A stretch of 64,000 bases of DNA, from the NCBI RefSeq assembly GCF_037893015.1, contig NC_133658.1:424128200-424192199 (forward strand). Direction: 5' to 3'. Position numbers and translations under genes: made by a program. This DNA comes from Macrotis lagotis. Lineage: Eukaryota > Chordata > Mammalia > Peramelemorphia > Peramelidae. Position 1 is the stretch's first letter; each line of letters opens with the position of its first letter. Under the pieces are notes generated by a model that saw only the letters and a list, made by a program, of their open reading frames with translations, ran no database searches and was not told the DNA's origin. This document shows, piece by piece, positions 11,700-21,938 of this stretch.

Positions 11700-11885
11700 T
11701 ATGTTAGTAATAATAATTCATACTTATAGAGCATTTTAAAGTTTATGATGTATAACCTTGTGTAAGCATATCTATTTTATAGATGAGGAAGCTGAGGTTA
11801 AATGATTTGCCCAAAGCCTCACATCTAGTTAGTGTGGAAATAGGAATTTGAACCTGACTCCGGAACTCTAACTGCCATGCTATGT
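11700..11885 (-). mobile_element. MIR SINE, reverse
   Basis: GATGAGGAAGCTGAGG, TGATTTGCCCAAAG and GAATTTGAACCTGACTCC are in reverse MIR order. Confidence 0.8.
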
Positions 11886-12271
11886 TGCTTCTCTTGGTGA
11901 GTTCTATTTTACCATCCTGTAAAACTTCTGGGAAAAAAAAAAATGAGTGTGAGTTCTCATCAGCTTTTCTGTAGCCCATTTCCTGCCCCTCCCTGAGGCA
12001 CACCTTTATCCTTTTTCTTGGGGAGTGAACCCTTGTCTGTGATGGTTGGTGGTCAGGCATGCTCTATAATTGGATAGTGTCTGTCAGTAGGAAATAAGAG
12101 CTATGGGCGGTGGTGAGGGATGAGTGGCAACACTTCTCTGGTGGCTATTTTTTTTCTAATACAGAGAAAGAATTACATTACACCCTTACTGAATATTTCA
12201 TTCTAGGTTCAGCAGGAGGCTTAACAATTCATTCTCCTTTGGAGAACCACAGGAAATCATATATAAAGTAT

Positions 12272-12297
12272 TGTGTGTGTGTGTGTGTGTGTGTGTA
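12272..12297 (+). repeat. (TG)n microsatellite
   Basis: About 13 uninterrupted TG units, immediately before the SINE-C insertion at 12318. Confidence 0.95.
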
Positions 12298-12317
12298 AAT
12301 TTAGTCTCCCCATCTCA

Positions 12318-12555
12318 GGGGCACAGTGTATAATAGTGCTGATCTTGGAGTCAGGAGGATTCATCTTCCAAAGTTCAAATCTGATTTCAGACACTTACTA
12401 TGTGACCCTGGGAAAGTCATTTAATGCTTTTTGCCTCAGTTTTTTCATTTATAAAATGAAGAAGGAAATGGCAGACCACTGTAGTACCTTGCCAAGAAAA
12501 CCACAAGTAGGATCATGAAGAGTTGGATATGGCTGAAATTATAGAACAAAAACAA
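12318..12555 (+). mobile_element. SINE-C, full length
   Basis: tRNA-like head with B box AGTTCAAATCT, MIR-like CAGTTTTTTCATTTATAAAA, then AGGAAATGGCAGACCACT, and a tail AGAGTTGGATATGGCTGAA ending in AACAAAAACAAC. A perfect 12-bp TSD CTCCCCATCTCA (12306-12317 and 12556-12567) defines the element. The lack of poly(A) and the short AAC repeats fit RTE-type mobilisation (inference). Confidence 0.85.
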
Positions 12556-12649
12556 CTCCCCATCTCATCTAGGCTAGAAATACAGGGGTTACTTATACAG
12601 GAGTATGCTGGAGTCAGTTACAGCCTGACCAGGAGAGAAAGCAGATTGT

Positions 12650-12960
12650 TAAATTTTTCATTAGAGCCTTAACACCCCAGAAAACAGGGCTTGATTTATT
12701 GTTTTGTTGATTGTCTAGATTTAAGAAAATGATGAAGAAAATGTTAGGAATTCAGATTAAACATAAAAGTATATTATCCATATTCCCCCCACCCCCACCC
12801 CACCCCCCAGCCCCAGAGAATTAAACATTTACCAGCACATTCCCCCTATGGGGCATCTTGAGTTTTGACCTGCTCTGTTTCTGATCTGGGTTGATCAGGG
12901 GCTCATCAATTCCTTCTAGACTTTATTAATTCACTATAGCTAAGAAGTCAGGAGCTCCAG
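12650..12960 (+). repeat. Unnamed dispersed repeat E, copy 1
   Basis: The segment TTGATTTATTGTTTTGTTG, TCTAGATTTAAGAAAATGATG and AACATTTACCAGCAC recurs in order at 36530-36720. A C-rich run (12785-12815) is inserted or expanded inside. The family is unknown to me. Its overall size is uncertain. Confidence 0.5.
12785..12815 (-). other. G-quadruplex motif (minus strand)
   Basis: Five C-runs of 4-6 bases separated by one or two bases, so the minus strand carries five closely spaced G-tracts with short loops. Confidence 0.7.
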
Positions 12961-13099
12961 AGGTCTACTAGCCTCAATTCCTCAGCAGATAGGATCACAG
13001 ACCTGTGCCATGTCTGTGTTTGTCAGTAGCTAGGTGGCAAGTGATAGACCATTGACTTTTTTTTTTTGACCATTGACTTTTGTATAAGGAGAAGTTCCA

Positions 13100-13262
13100 T
13101 TCAACCCTACCTCAGACCAACTTTGTGAATCTGAGCAACTTTTATGAACCTCAATTTTCTCATGTGTAAAATAATAGCATCTATCTCTTAGGATTGCAGT
13201 GAAGATAATGTACATAAAATACTTTCCAAACCTTAAAGCACTTTATCTATTAGTTATTATCA
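13100..13262 (+). mobile_element. MIR SINE
   Basis: CTCAATTTTCTCATGTGTAAAA, ATAGCATCTATCTCTTAGGA and AAAGCACTTTATCTATTAG match the MIR core and 3' end. Confidence 0.75.
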
Positions 13263-13740
13263 AAGAAGTCAATTTTAATCCTAGCTCTAAAAATACTAGC
13301 TGCGCTCTTGGATAAAACATTTCACTTAGTTATAACATCTGCACTATCAGTTCTCTGACTTTATTGCTAAAGATCAGACTACTGTCTGAATACCATTTGG
13401 AGAAAGAATTCCAGTCCTTCATAGTTCTTTTTAGCTCTTGCCAAATGGAGACTCAAGTAATGTGGAATGTATGAACCTTAGACTGATTGTGGCAAGAAAA
13501 CATCTCATTAAGTTTGCTGCTACCCATTTCACATTCCCATGATTGCAACGATCACAGCCTTGTTTGCCTTCATCTTTCTGAGAACAATGTTGTTCTTTGT
13601 GAGTTTGTATTCAGATGTTCCCATCTTGCACCTAGAGAAGTACCATCTTGACTCAGATGAGGGAGGGCTAAGAAAGTAGATGGCAGAGAAGACAAGATGT
13701 GTATGTGTGAGACCAATATACTTGTCCCAAAAGTCTTAGT

Positions 13741-13902
13741 GCAGAGCGACTAAGTGGTGTAGTGGATAGAGCACCAGCCCTGGAGTCAGGAGTAGCTGAG
13801 TTCAAATCCGGCCTCAGACACTTAATAATTACCTAGCTGTGTGGCCTTGGGCTAGCCACTTAATCCCATTGCCTTGCAAAAAAAAAATACCTAAAAAATA
13901 TA
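13741..13902 (+). mobile_element. SINE-A, full length
   Basis: Complete head, body and A-rich tail with a perfect 14-bp TSD CCAAAAGTCTTAGT (13727-13740 and 13903-13916). The B box GTTCAAATCC is intact. Confidence 0.92.
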
Positions 13903-14039
13903 CCAAAAGTCTTAGTCCAAAGCTTTAAGAGCTTAATAGTGCTTTAAGATTAGGATGACAGTATATCATAGAATATATGATTTTAGAATTGGAAGGAATC
14001 TTAGAATCAGAGAGTATGGAAGAAGCAATATAGTACTGA

Positions 14040-14400
14040 CTTCAAATCAGGAGAAATCTGGGTTTGAATTGTCTTTCATACTAGCTTTGATCACTTAACC
14101 TTTCTGAAACTTAGTTTTTGATTTTTTTTTAGGTTTTTTGCAAGGCAATGGTGTTAAGTGGCTTACCCAAGGCCACACAGCTAGGTAATTATTAAGTGTC
14201 TGAGGCCGGATTTGAACTCAAGTACTCCTGACTCCAGGGCTGGTGCTCTATCCACTGCGCCACCTAGCTACCCCTGAAACTCAGTTTTCTAAACTAAAAA
14301 ATCAGGATAAAAATAACTATAGTACCTACCTAATGGAGGCAAGTGAGGGTGAAAAATATATGTACACTTAGTAAAGCTTAAAGTATCATATAGTTACCTA
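14040..14400 (+). mobile_element. MIR SINE split by SINE-A
   Basis: MIR pieces at 14040-14118 (GGTTTGAATTGTCT, CACTTAACC, CTGAAACTTAG) and 14289-14400 (AAATCAGGATAAAAATAAC, CTACCTAATGGAGG) join once the SINE-A is removed. Confidence 0.75.
14119..14273 (-). mobile_element. SINE-A inserted in MIR
   Basis: Complete reverse copy beginning with poly(T). TSD CTGAAACTTAGTTTT / CTGAAACTCAGTTTT (14104-14118 and 14274-14288) differs at one base. Confidence 0.92.
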
Positions 14401-14589
14401 GTTATTATTCTTACTGTTATATTAGAGCTAGAAGAAATCTTAGAATCATAGAGAATCATGTATTAGACTTGGCAGGAATGCTAATTTTATAAAATTATAC
14501 TATGTGATGGTTGGAAGGGACTTCAGTATTATTTGCCATAGAATAGTTGAATAAATCAATTAATAAGGAATTATTAAACATTTGCTGTT

Positions 14590-14800
14590 CCATTGATAAA
14601 TGGATCTGCTGAGTCTATGATGAGCAAGCCTCCTACCATTTGTGGGCCTCAGCTATCCCATCTCCAAAATGGGGCATCCATAACCCATAGAGTTATTTCA
14701 AGAGATAATTATCATATAACCTCTTGAAAATTGCATGGTGCTTTGAAGATGAGAAACAGAAGCCACCTCCTAAGTATTGTCATTATTGTTAATAATACTG
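14590..14800 (+). mobile_element. MIR SINE, diverged
   Basis: GCCTCAGCTATCCCATCTCC, AAAATGGGGCATCC and GCATGGTGCTTTGAAGATG follow MIR order. Confidence 0.65.
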
Positions 14801-15284
14801 CCTTCCTTCCGAACAGATGATCAGGCTCTTCTTATTTGCTTTTAATTAGTAGGTGAAATAATGATGCTATGTGTTTGTTTAAGAAAATGTAAACATAATA
14901 CATTTAATCCAATCCTGCAATTACCTACGTGACTACAAGTCTTCTATAAATTCCTGGACCACATCCTGGGCAGGGATGCCTTTTAGGAATTTGGGAGGCA
15001 TGATTTTGGCTTACAAATATTGTCAGATGCTCAACCTTTTGGCTGCCCCGGAAAGGAATTCCAAATGTGCTCATATAAATGATTACCTGTACCTGTCAAA
15101 GTTGAAGGTATGATATGATCATGGGGTATAAGATGATGGGGTGGGGATGGGAAGGGTTTTAGAAATTAAACCCCTTTTTCAGAGAAGAAAAAAACTGAGC
15201 CCCAGAGTGGAGAAAACACTTGACCAAGCTCACCAGATAAACTTGTGAAAGTAGCTTCTGTTTTTGGATTCCGAGTTCTCCAAT

Positions 15285-15580
15285 CAGGACAGCTAGGTGA
15301 TGTAGTAGATAGAGCACTGGCCTTGGAGTCAGGAGGATAGGAGTTTGAATCTATCTCAGACACTTTATAGTTACTTATTTGTGTCAACCTGGGCAAGTCA
15401 TTTTACCCTAATTAAGATCATCTCCAGTCGACCAGATTCATATTTGGTCACTGGACTGACATGACTGGAAGAGAAAGTGAAGTAACCCCCCTCATTCAAA
15501 TCCAATTCATGTGTTTGTCATGGAATTATCTCCTTTGGGGTCATGATCTTCTTTGAGAATGAAGAACAAACATCATCAGC
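15285..15580 (+). mobile_element. SINE-B, full length
   Basis: About 296 bp: tRNA-like head (ACAGCTAGGTGATGTAGTAGA, B box AGTTTGAATCT), CCTGGGCAAGTCATTTTACC, a unique 150-bp body, and the end GAATGAAGAACAAACATCATC. There is no poly(A). A short duplication TCTCCAAT (15277-15284 and 15581-15588) probably is the TSD. This is the best reference copy of the family in the window. Confidence 0.82.
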
Positions 15581-15654
15581 TCTCCAATTCCTCTATTAAT
15601 CATGATTGGTTTCTAAAATATTTAATCTAATATGGAGATAGATTTTACATAATT

Positions 15655-15810
15655 ATACATATATAATCTATATCAATTTTGATTACTGTCAGGGAGGAAA
15701 GAGGAGAAGAAAGGAGGGAAGGAGAAAATTTGGAACTCAACATTTTATTTAAAAAAGAATGTTAAAAATTGTCTTTATATGTAATCGGAAAAATACTATT
15801 AAAAAGGAAA
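15655..15810 (+). mobile_element. L1/HAL1 3' end
   Basis: Shows the G/A-rich AGGGAGGAAAGAGGAG block, then TTTGGAACTCAACATTTTA, GAATGTTAAAAATTGTC and a TATGTAATCGGAAAAATA end, typical of the L1/HAL1 3' end of this genome. It is heavily 5'-truncated. Confidence 0.75.
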
Positions 15811-16051
15811 AAAGTAAAATCTTTAGTCTATGTAAGTGAAATTTACATTAAGCAAACTTGACATGTTAAAGCTTGAAAATATGAAAAAAAAATTGGAGTG
15901 GGGAGATTGAACTTTATATCCATTCAATTCAATGAACATTTTTCTAAAGTACCTACAATCTTCATGGGACTGTATTCAAACTTTATGGAAAGAATGGGCT
16001 TAGGACCATTCTAAAACACATCTTCTATATCTGGCACCCCTAGTATCTTTA

Positions 16052-16217
16052 TTTTTATTTTATTTTATTTTTTATTTTTTTGCAAGGCAATGGGGTTAAG
16101 TGGCTTGCCCAAGGCCACACAGCTAGGCAATTATTAAGTGTCTGAGGCCGAATTTGAACTCAGGTTCTCCTGACTCCAAGGCCAGTACTCTATCCACTGT
16201 GCCACCTAGCCGCCCCA
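16052..16217 (-). mobile_element. SINE-A, reverse
   Basis: The tail has become a (TTTTA)n-like tract. TSD CCCCTAGTATCTTTA / CTCCTAGTATCTTTA (16037-16051 and 16218-16232) has one mismatch. Head and B box are intact. Confidence 0.92.
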
Positions 16218-16389
16218 CTCCTAGTATCTTTAAAATGATTTTTGATTTGAAAAAATATGAATTTTAAGGAAAAGAATAATTACCAAAAGCAAGATTTTAA
16301 GATGTAGAACTAGAAGAAATCATAGAGGTCATCAAATCCAATCCCTTCATTTTATAGGGGAAGATAATAAAGCCCAGAAAAATAGTGTG

Positions 16390-16515
16390 GTGGTGGTGTT
16401 TGAAGAGGGCAATGATACCATAAGGCTGATATCTTACTTGTGAGTAAATTGGATGTAAGTAAGGCAGAGTTGCACAGTTCTCAACCTTACTCTCCTCCAG
16501 AGTCATCAGGGAGAT
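16390..16515 (-). mobile_element. SINE-B-like 3' module, short
   Basis: Only the shared tail remains, from GTGTTTGAAGAGGGCAATGA to CTCCTCCAGAGTCATC. Confidence 0.6.
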
Positions 16516-16689
16516 AGAATTTTTCCAAGCAGTAAGTAGGAGAGACAATGTGAACCCAAGTTCTTTGAGTCAAAATCCACTAATTTTGCAGCTGCATATC
16601 CTTAATTTATTGCTCTCACCACATATATTTGATTAATTGCTAAATATTGTGATTCCTATCTTTGCAACGTGTTTTTATAGGATTCCTTT

Positions 16690-16975
16690 GCTCACAGCCT
16701 CAGCTACCAATCTAGTTCAAGATTCAGCTCAAATGCTACCTTTCAGAAGGATTTCAAAAGACCAGTCCTCCTGGCCATTAATGCCTTTCATTCTAAGGTT
16801 ACCTTTCATCTCCTATTCAGTATATACTTTATCTTCTATATACCCATTTATATTTATGTCATTTCTCCCTTTACAATATAAGTAAGCTCTTTGAAGGCTT
16901 TTTATCCCCACTGCTTAGCATAGGGCTTGTCACATAATAATTGCTTAATAAATACTTGTTGATTGATTGACTACA
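16690..16975 (+). mobile_element. L2 LINE 3' end
   Basis: AAGATTCAGCTCAAATGCTACC then GTAAGCTCTTTGAAGG, CACTGCTTAGCATAGGGC and GCTTAATAAATACTTGTTGA form the L2 3' end. Confidence 0.8.
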
Positions 16976-17204
16976 TTATAATGCCACTCTAGGGAATATA
17001 GAAATAACTATAATACAATTTTCTTGAAAAGACTACACTAAGAGGTCAGAAACCCTTCCTTTCTGTTACATAATGAAAAAGAAAATATGGATTGTTAATC
17101 GCAGAAGGATGGTTTTGGAGTATGAATTGATTAATACAAAGACATTTGCTTTCTGGACAAGTCACATTCCCTTTGTGGGAAGTTAGAGAGTTTATTGACT
17201 CTTA

Positions 17205-17345
17205 TTGTAGAAACTCGGGATTCAATCTCATCTCTACATTTGTAACTTTTTCTGAGCCTTAGTTTCTTGATTTGTAAAATCATAGGCTTGGACTTCATGA
17301 TCTCTAAGGATCCTTATGGTTACAAACCTATCATCCTATTAAAAA
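17205..17345 (+). mobile_element. MIR-like SINE
   Basis: CTGAGCCTTAGTTTCTTGAT, TTGTAAAATCATAGGC and GGACTTCATGATCTCTAAGG fit a MIR-type element whose 3' part is the TCTAAGGTCC variant common in this window. Confidence 0.6.
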
Positions 17346-17399
17346 TAAATGTTTTCTTATTCTTTAAACTTGACTAAAAATTGGAATGCAAGATCATTA

Positions 17400-17750
17400 A
17401 AACTGGAACAGCTCATCTATTTTAATCCCTCTTTTTAATAAGGAAATTGAAGCCCAGAGAGGTGACTCTTGGACTATCACTTAACTTTTTTGTGCCCCAG
17501 TTTTCTCAGCTGAGCCTTTAAGACTTTTCCAGATCTGGGGTGGCTAGGTGGCGCAGTGGACAGAGCACCGGCCCTGGAGTCAGAAGTATCTGAGTTCAAA
17601 TCCGGCCTCAGACATTTAATAATTTCCTAGCTGTGTGGCCTTGGCCAAACCACTTAACCCCATTGCCTTCTTAAAAAAAAACAAAAACTGAACAACCTAA
17701 AAAAAAGACTTTTCCAGATCTAATGAAAGATCTATGGCTCTTTGATTTTT
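17400..17750 (+). mobile_element. MIR-like fragments flanking SINE-A
   Basis: A reverse MIR trace (AAGGAAATTGAAGCCCAGAG) is at 17400-17470, and a forward one (TTTGTGCCCCAGTTTTCTC) at 17480-17536 resumes after the SINE at 17722. Confidence 0.55.
17537..17704 (+). mobile_element. SINE-A, young copy
   Basis: A perfect 17-bp TSD AAGACTTTTCCAGATCT (17520-17536 and 17705-17721) brackets a complete element. A box TGGCGCAGTGG and B box GTTCAAATCC match the canonical forms. Confidence 0.94.
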
Positions 17751-17799
17751 GCTTGAGACTAAAGAACAAGCAGATAACTGCTTTTCACAAATTTAGAGC

Positions 17800-17970
17800 C
17801 AGAAGGGGCATTGAAAGTCCAGCCCCCTCATTTTTCAAATGTAGAAAATGTGGTGGAGGAGAGGAGATTAAGGAACTTGCCTAGGGTCATCCAGTTAAAT
17901 AAATTTGTAAAGTGGAATTTGAACTCAGATACTCCTAATTCCAAATTCAGTGACCTATAAACTACACTAC
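17800..17970 (-). mobile_element. MIR-like SINE, reverse
   Basis: CCTCATTTTTCAAATGTAGA, AACTTGCCTAGGGTCA and GGAATTTGAACTCAGATACT are in reverse MIR order. Confidence 0.7.
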
Positions 17971-17974
17971 ACTA

Positions 17975-18478
17975 TTGTTGATTTTTGTAACTTCTATATC
18001 AACTAGTATGGCCTCTTAATGACCTAGTCTGCCATCTTCAGAGTAGTATGAAGCCCTCTATATTCACCATCTCATTTGACTATCACAACACTCCTAGGAA
18101 GTATTGCATACAGATGAGACAATGTAGTACAAGTATGATTACTTAATAGGGAAGAAAATTGAGAGTCAAGCAAAGAGAATTGCTGATGTCAACACATATG
18201 ATTAATAAGAGAGTCACAAGTTAAAGCTAGACCTCCTGTTGACAAACTGAGTGTTCATTTTATTATGTTATTCTTCTAGTGTCCTTCCTTGCCTTCAGAG
18301 GGCATAGTTGAGTTGAGACAAGACAAACACACATTAAGCAACAGAAATTGATTTTTGATGGAATTCCCTTTCAATTCTGAACCATTGTGATATTTTGAAA
18401 TAGAATTATTAAATTTTTATCATTATTAAAATTACAAAAAGTTTTACTGCCAGGCCTTTGTGACATCAGTTAACATGG
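17975..18478. other. Low-copy sequence, weak MIR traces
   Basis: A diverged MIR-like segment may run from 18050 to 18240. Nothing coding is visible. Confidence 0.45.
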
Positions 18479-18674
18479 GTTCTTGAAAATTATGTCAGTG
18501 AATGACTTCAGAAAAATCTGGGGAGACATATGAACTGATGCAAAGTAAAGTGAGCCTAGAACATTAGGCAAATGTATTTTAATATTGTAATGATGTAATG
18601 AAGATCAATTGTAAAAGACTTGGCTACTCTGATCAATACAATTATCCATCACAGTTCCAAAGGACTAATAATAA

Positions 18675-18679
<5 letters not shown>

Positions 18680-18712
<33 letters not shown>
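18680..18712 (+). repeat. (GA)n microsatellite
   Basis: About 16 uninterrupted GA units inside an L1 3' UTR. Confidence 0.95.
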
Positions 18713-18714
<2 letters not shown>

Positions 18715-18749
18715 CTAATAAACTGAGTTTAGATTGAAGCATATTTTTC

Positions 18750-19522
18750 TTTTTTCCCAGTTCATATTATATTTTATTTTTCCAATTACATGCTATGAAA
18801 ATTTTTCTAAATTCATTCACATATATATATATATATATATGTATATATGTTATGTAATTTCCTCCCACCCTTCCTTGCCACTCCCCACCCCTCAAAGGTG
18901 AACAGTCTGGTGAACATTGTACATTTGTGTTTAACATGTTTACAGATTAGTCATTTCCTATATGAGGAATTGGGACTAAGGGAAAAAAAAGAAAACCATG
19001 AATTAGGAAAGAAAAACATAAGATAAATTTTTAAAAAGTGAATGTAGTGTTCATTCAGATTTTGTAGGTTTTGTTTTGTTTTCCTTCCTCTGGATGTGGA
19101 GAGCATTGTCCATAGCAGGTATTCCAGGATTGTCCTAGCTCTGAACTGCTGAAAGGAGCTGCATCCATCAAGGTTGATCAATTCACAATGTTGTTGTTAA
19201 TATGTACAATGTTCTCTTGGTTCTGTTCCCTTTGTCCAACATCAATTCCTGTAATTTGTTCCATGTTTCTCTAGAGTCTGACCATTCATGATTTCTTACA
19301 GAACAATAGTACTCCATAACATTCATATACTATAACTTGTTTGGACATTCCCCAAGTGGGAATTTCCAATTCTTTGCCACTATAAAAAAAAGCTGCTATG
19401 AATGTTTTAGAACATGTAGGTTTTCCCATATTTTATGATTTCTTCTGGATCTAGGCCCAGTATTGGTATTACTGGGTCAAAGGATATCATCAGTTTTATT
19501 GCTCTTTGGGCATAGTTCCATA
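18750..19522 (-). mobile_element. L1 LINE, 5'-truncated, inside opposing L1
   Basis: The minus-strand copy holds the C-terminal end of ORF2 (19190-19520, broken frames; residues like VMEYYCSVRNHE) and a 3' UTR containing a (TA)n tract at 18821-18849. Imperfect TSD: TGAAGCATATTTTTC at 18735-18749 and TGAAGCCTATTTTTTC at 19523-19538. It is older than the 7.5, 28.5 and 46.5 kb copies. Confidence 0.85.
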
Positions 19523-19739
19523 TGAAGCCTATTTTTTCAATTTAGTTTTCTTGTTTAGTTTTTTTTTTTGCAACATGGCTAATGTGAAAATATGTTTTGT
19601 ATATCTTCATGTGTATAATGGGTATTATACCAATTATAATAACAATGGATGAGGGAGAAGATGGAGGGAGGAAGATATTGGAAATGAAAATAAAAATAAA
19701 ATAAAGTTATGTCAGTAGACTTTAAGCTTTGGAAGATAT

Positions 19740-20085
19740 TACCATGTCAGGTAGGCTTTCTGACAATCCCAGTAACAGATTGCATCTGTTGTCTGACCAT
19801 GCTCTGGTAGTTTGCAGCTAAGTATAGAGACACAAGAAGAGTAGGCTGGCTACTTGGAATTGAGTCTTTTAGCCGTTAAAAAATGAAAAGTAAAAAATGT
19901 ATCTCAGACCCATGTGGATCCTTTCCAGTTTAAGGGTAGTGAAGTAATAGAAGAAGGGACAATAGGTATTAGAATTCACACTTTTTTGGTCCTCTATAAA
20001 TTTTGTTGCATGTACATACACTAAAAGGCATGATTTATATTTCAATAACCAACTTACAGACATATTTTGGGAAGAACTGAACTCA
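19740..20085. other. Low-copy sequence, no gene recognised
   Basis: No repeat or coding signal stands out between the L1 and the next SINE. Confidence 0.5.
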
Positions 20086-20102
20086 TTAATACTGATATTA
20101 CA

Positions 20103-20259
20103 GGGGCGGCTAGGTGGCGCAGTGGATAAAGCACCAGTCCTGGAGTCCGGAGTACCTGGGTTCAAATCGGGTCTCAGACATTTAATAATTACCTAGCTGT
20201 GTGTCCTTGGGCAAGCCACTTAACCCCATTTGCCTTGCAAAAAAAAAAAATCTAAAAAA
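20103..20259 (+). mobile_element. SINE-A, full length
   Basis: TSD AATACTGATATTACA / AATACTGACATTACA (20088-20102 and 20260-20274) with one mismatch. The A box TGGCGCAGTGG is intact. Confidence 0.93.
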
Positions 20260-20510
20260 AATACTGACATTACAAATAATAAAAATAAAAAACAAAATGA
20301 AGTTAGAAATAAATTGAAGAATAATTCACAGATTCTGGTTAGAAAGAACACTGCATTTGACAGATTTGGTCTCATCATGTACCCCAAAACAACATGAAAC
20401 ATAATTTCATGTAATACTTAGCCATTTTTGTCTTGCAGTTCTCATGATAATCATTTTCCAAAAGACTACAATGAAGATAATTTCTATTTATGAGCTTATA
20501 CACACAATAT

Positions 20511-20514
20511 TATA

Positions 20515-20556
<42 letters not shown>
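20511..20556. repeat. (TA)n microsatellite
   Basis: More than 20 TA units with one TG interruption, just upstream of the RTE LINE. Confidence 0.95.
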
Positions 20557-20558
<2 letters not shown>

Positions 20559-21243
20559 GCATATGATTGCAGAAGCAGAGACTTTGTACAAAAGAATTTA
20601 AAACAATCTAGCAACCCAAGTCAACATAAACTTTGATATATGATGACTTCAATGTGAAGTTGGGAATAAGAAATAATAATGAAAAATATAATGAAAGATG
20701 TGGCTTAGGTTTGAGAAATATAAGAGGCTAATAATGGCTTGTAGATAACTTATAAGACTCATGCCTACAAATAATGGAGATTTATCTAGAAGATAGGTGA
20801 AGAGCATTGATCATGGAAAGTACCAAAGCACAACAAAAAGGAGTATATAACTAAACAAATACATTAGAAGCAGGAAAAATAATGAATAATTAGAATAGAG
20901 GTCAATTAGGTAGTGAAAATAAATCAGTATCAAGTAAGATGGCTAGAATTGAGAAAAATCAAGAATTACAGCTACTTCAGCCTGACCTATTCAAGCCACC
21001 ATTGATATCTAAGACTGGGAAATGGAAAAAAGTAGATATTAACCTCAATCATTACCATTTCCTGTGAAAATTTTGCTGGTATGTAGCTGTTGCCATAGAA
21101 ACAAATCCAAAAGAACTTAATAAATGCCTTGGACGTGAAGCACTTGACCTTCTTGAAAAATAGAAAAACATTGTAGTAAAGGGTTTAAAAGACAAACTCA
21201 TTTATAAATTACCACAGGAGAATCACTTCATAGAATCTTTTTT

Positions 21244-21392
21244 TTTTTAGGTTTTTTGCAAGGCAAATGGAGTTAAGTGGCTTGCCCAAGGCCACATAGC
21301 TAGATAATTATTGTGTCTGAGGCCGGATTTGAACCCAGGTACTCCTGACTCCAGGGCCGATGCTCTATCCACTGTACCACCTAGCCACTCTA
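21244..21392 (-). mobile_element. SINE-A, reverse, in the RTE LINE
   Basis: Complete reverse copy. The duplicated target is ACTTCATAGAATCTTTTTT (21225-21243 and 21393-21411). A third partial copy of the same target, TAACTTCATAGAATCTT, follows at 21412-21428. Confidence 0.9.
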
Positions 21393-21783
21393 ACTTCATA
21401 GAATCTTTTTTTAACTTCATAGAATCTTAAAAAAAAGTAGTAGAAGTAAAAACAAGCATAAAGAAGGCAGCAATTTGGCAATCGTTATATGAATAAAGAT
21501 CAAGGCAAATGTCATCTATTTTATGCTACTCTTCCAATATTTCCTAAGAAGAGCTTCAAGGTAGACTGCAAGGCTTTGGAGCCAGGGGCTAAGGTTATGA
21601 TTGGTGTTGACAGGAATTTTCCAGTCCAAATATCAAGTGACTTTATGAAAGTTTTCAGTGACAGAGGAAGAAAAATAGTCAAAGACAAAATCGATTCCTG
21701 GGATTCAAGAGTTACAATAGCACTGAAATTATTAACTGACTCACAAAATTGTATTGGTTGCCATAACTTATTAGAGGAAGATA

Positions 21784-21938
21784 GGTGGGGTGGTGTAGTG
21801 GCGTAGTGGATAAAGCACTGGACTTGGAGTCAGGAGTACCTGGGTTCAAATCCGGTCTCAGACACTTAATAATTACCTAGCTGTGTGGCCTTGGGCAAGC
21901 CACTTAACCCCATTTGCCTTGCAACCCTCCCCCCAAAA
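21784..21938 (+). mobile_element. SINE-A in the RTE LINE
   Basis: TSD AGAGGAAGATA (21773-21783 and 21939-21949). The A-tail is interrupted by a C-run (CCCTCCCCCC). Near the head, GTGGTGTAGTGGCGTAGTGG shows a small duplication of the A-box core. Confidence 0.9.

Larger units (their letters stand above)
18480..19710 (+). mobile_element. L1/HAL1 3' UTR split by an opposing L1
   Basis: Plus-strand 3' UTR. GAACTGATGCAAAGTAAAGTG and CCAAAGGACTAATAATAAAA lie left of the insertion. TTTGCAACATGGCTAATGTG and a GATGAGGGAGAAGATGGAGG end lie right of it (19539-19710). Removing 18750-19522 restores continuity. A (GA)n tract at 18680-18712 has expanded inside it. Confidence 0.75.
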
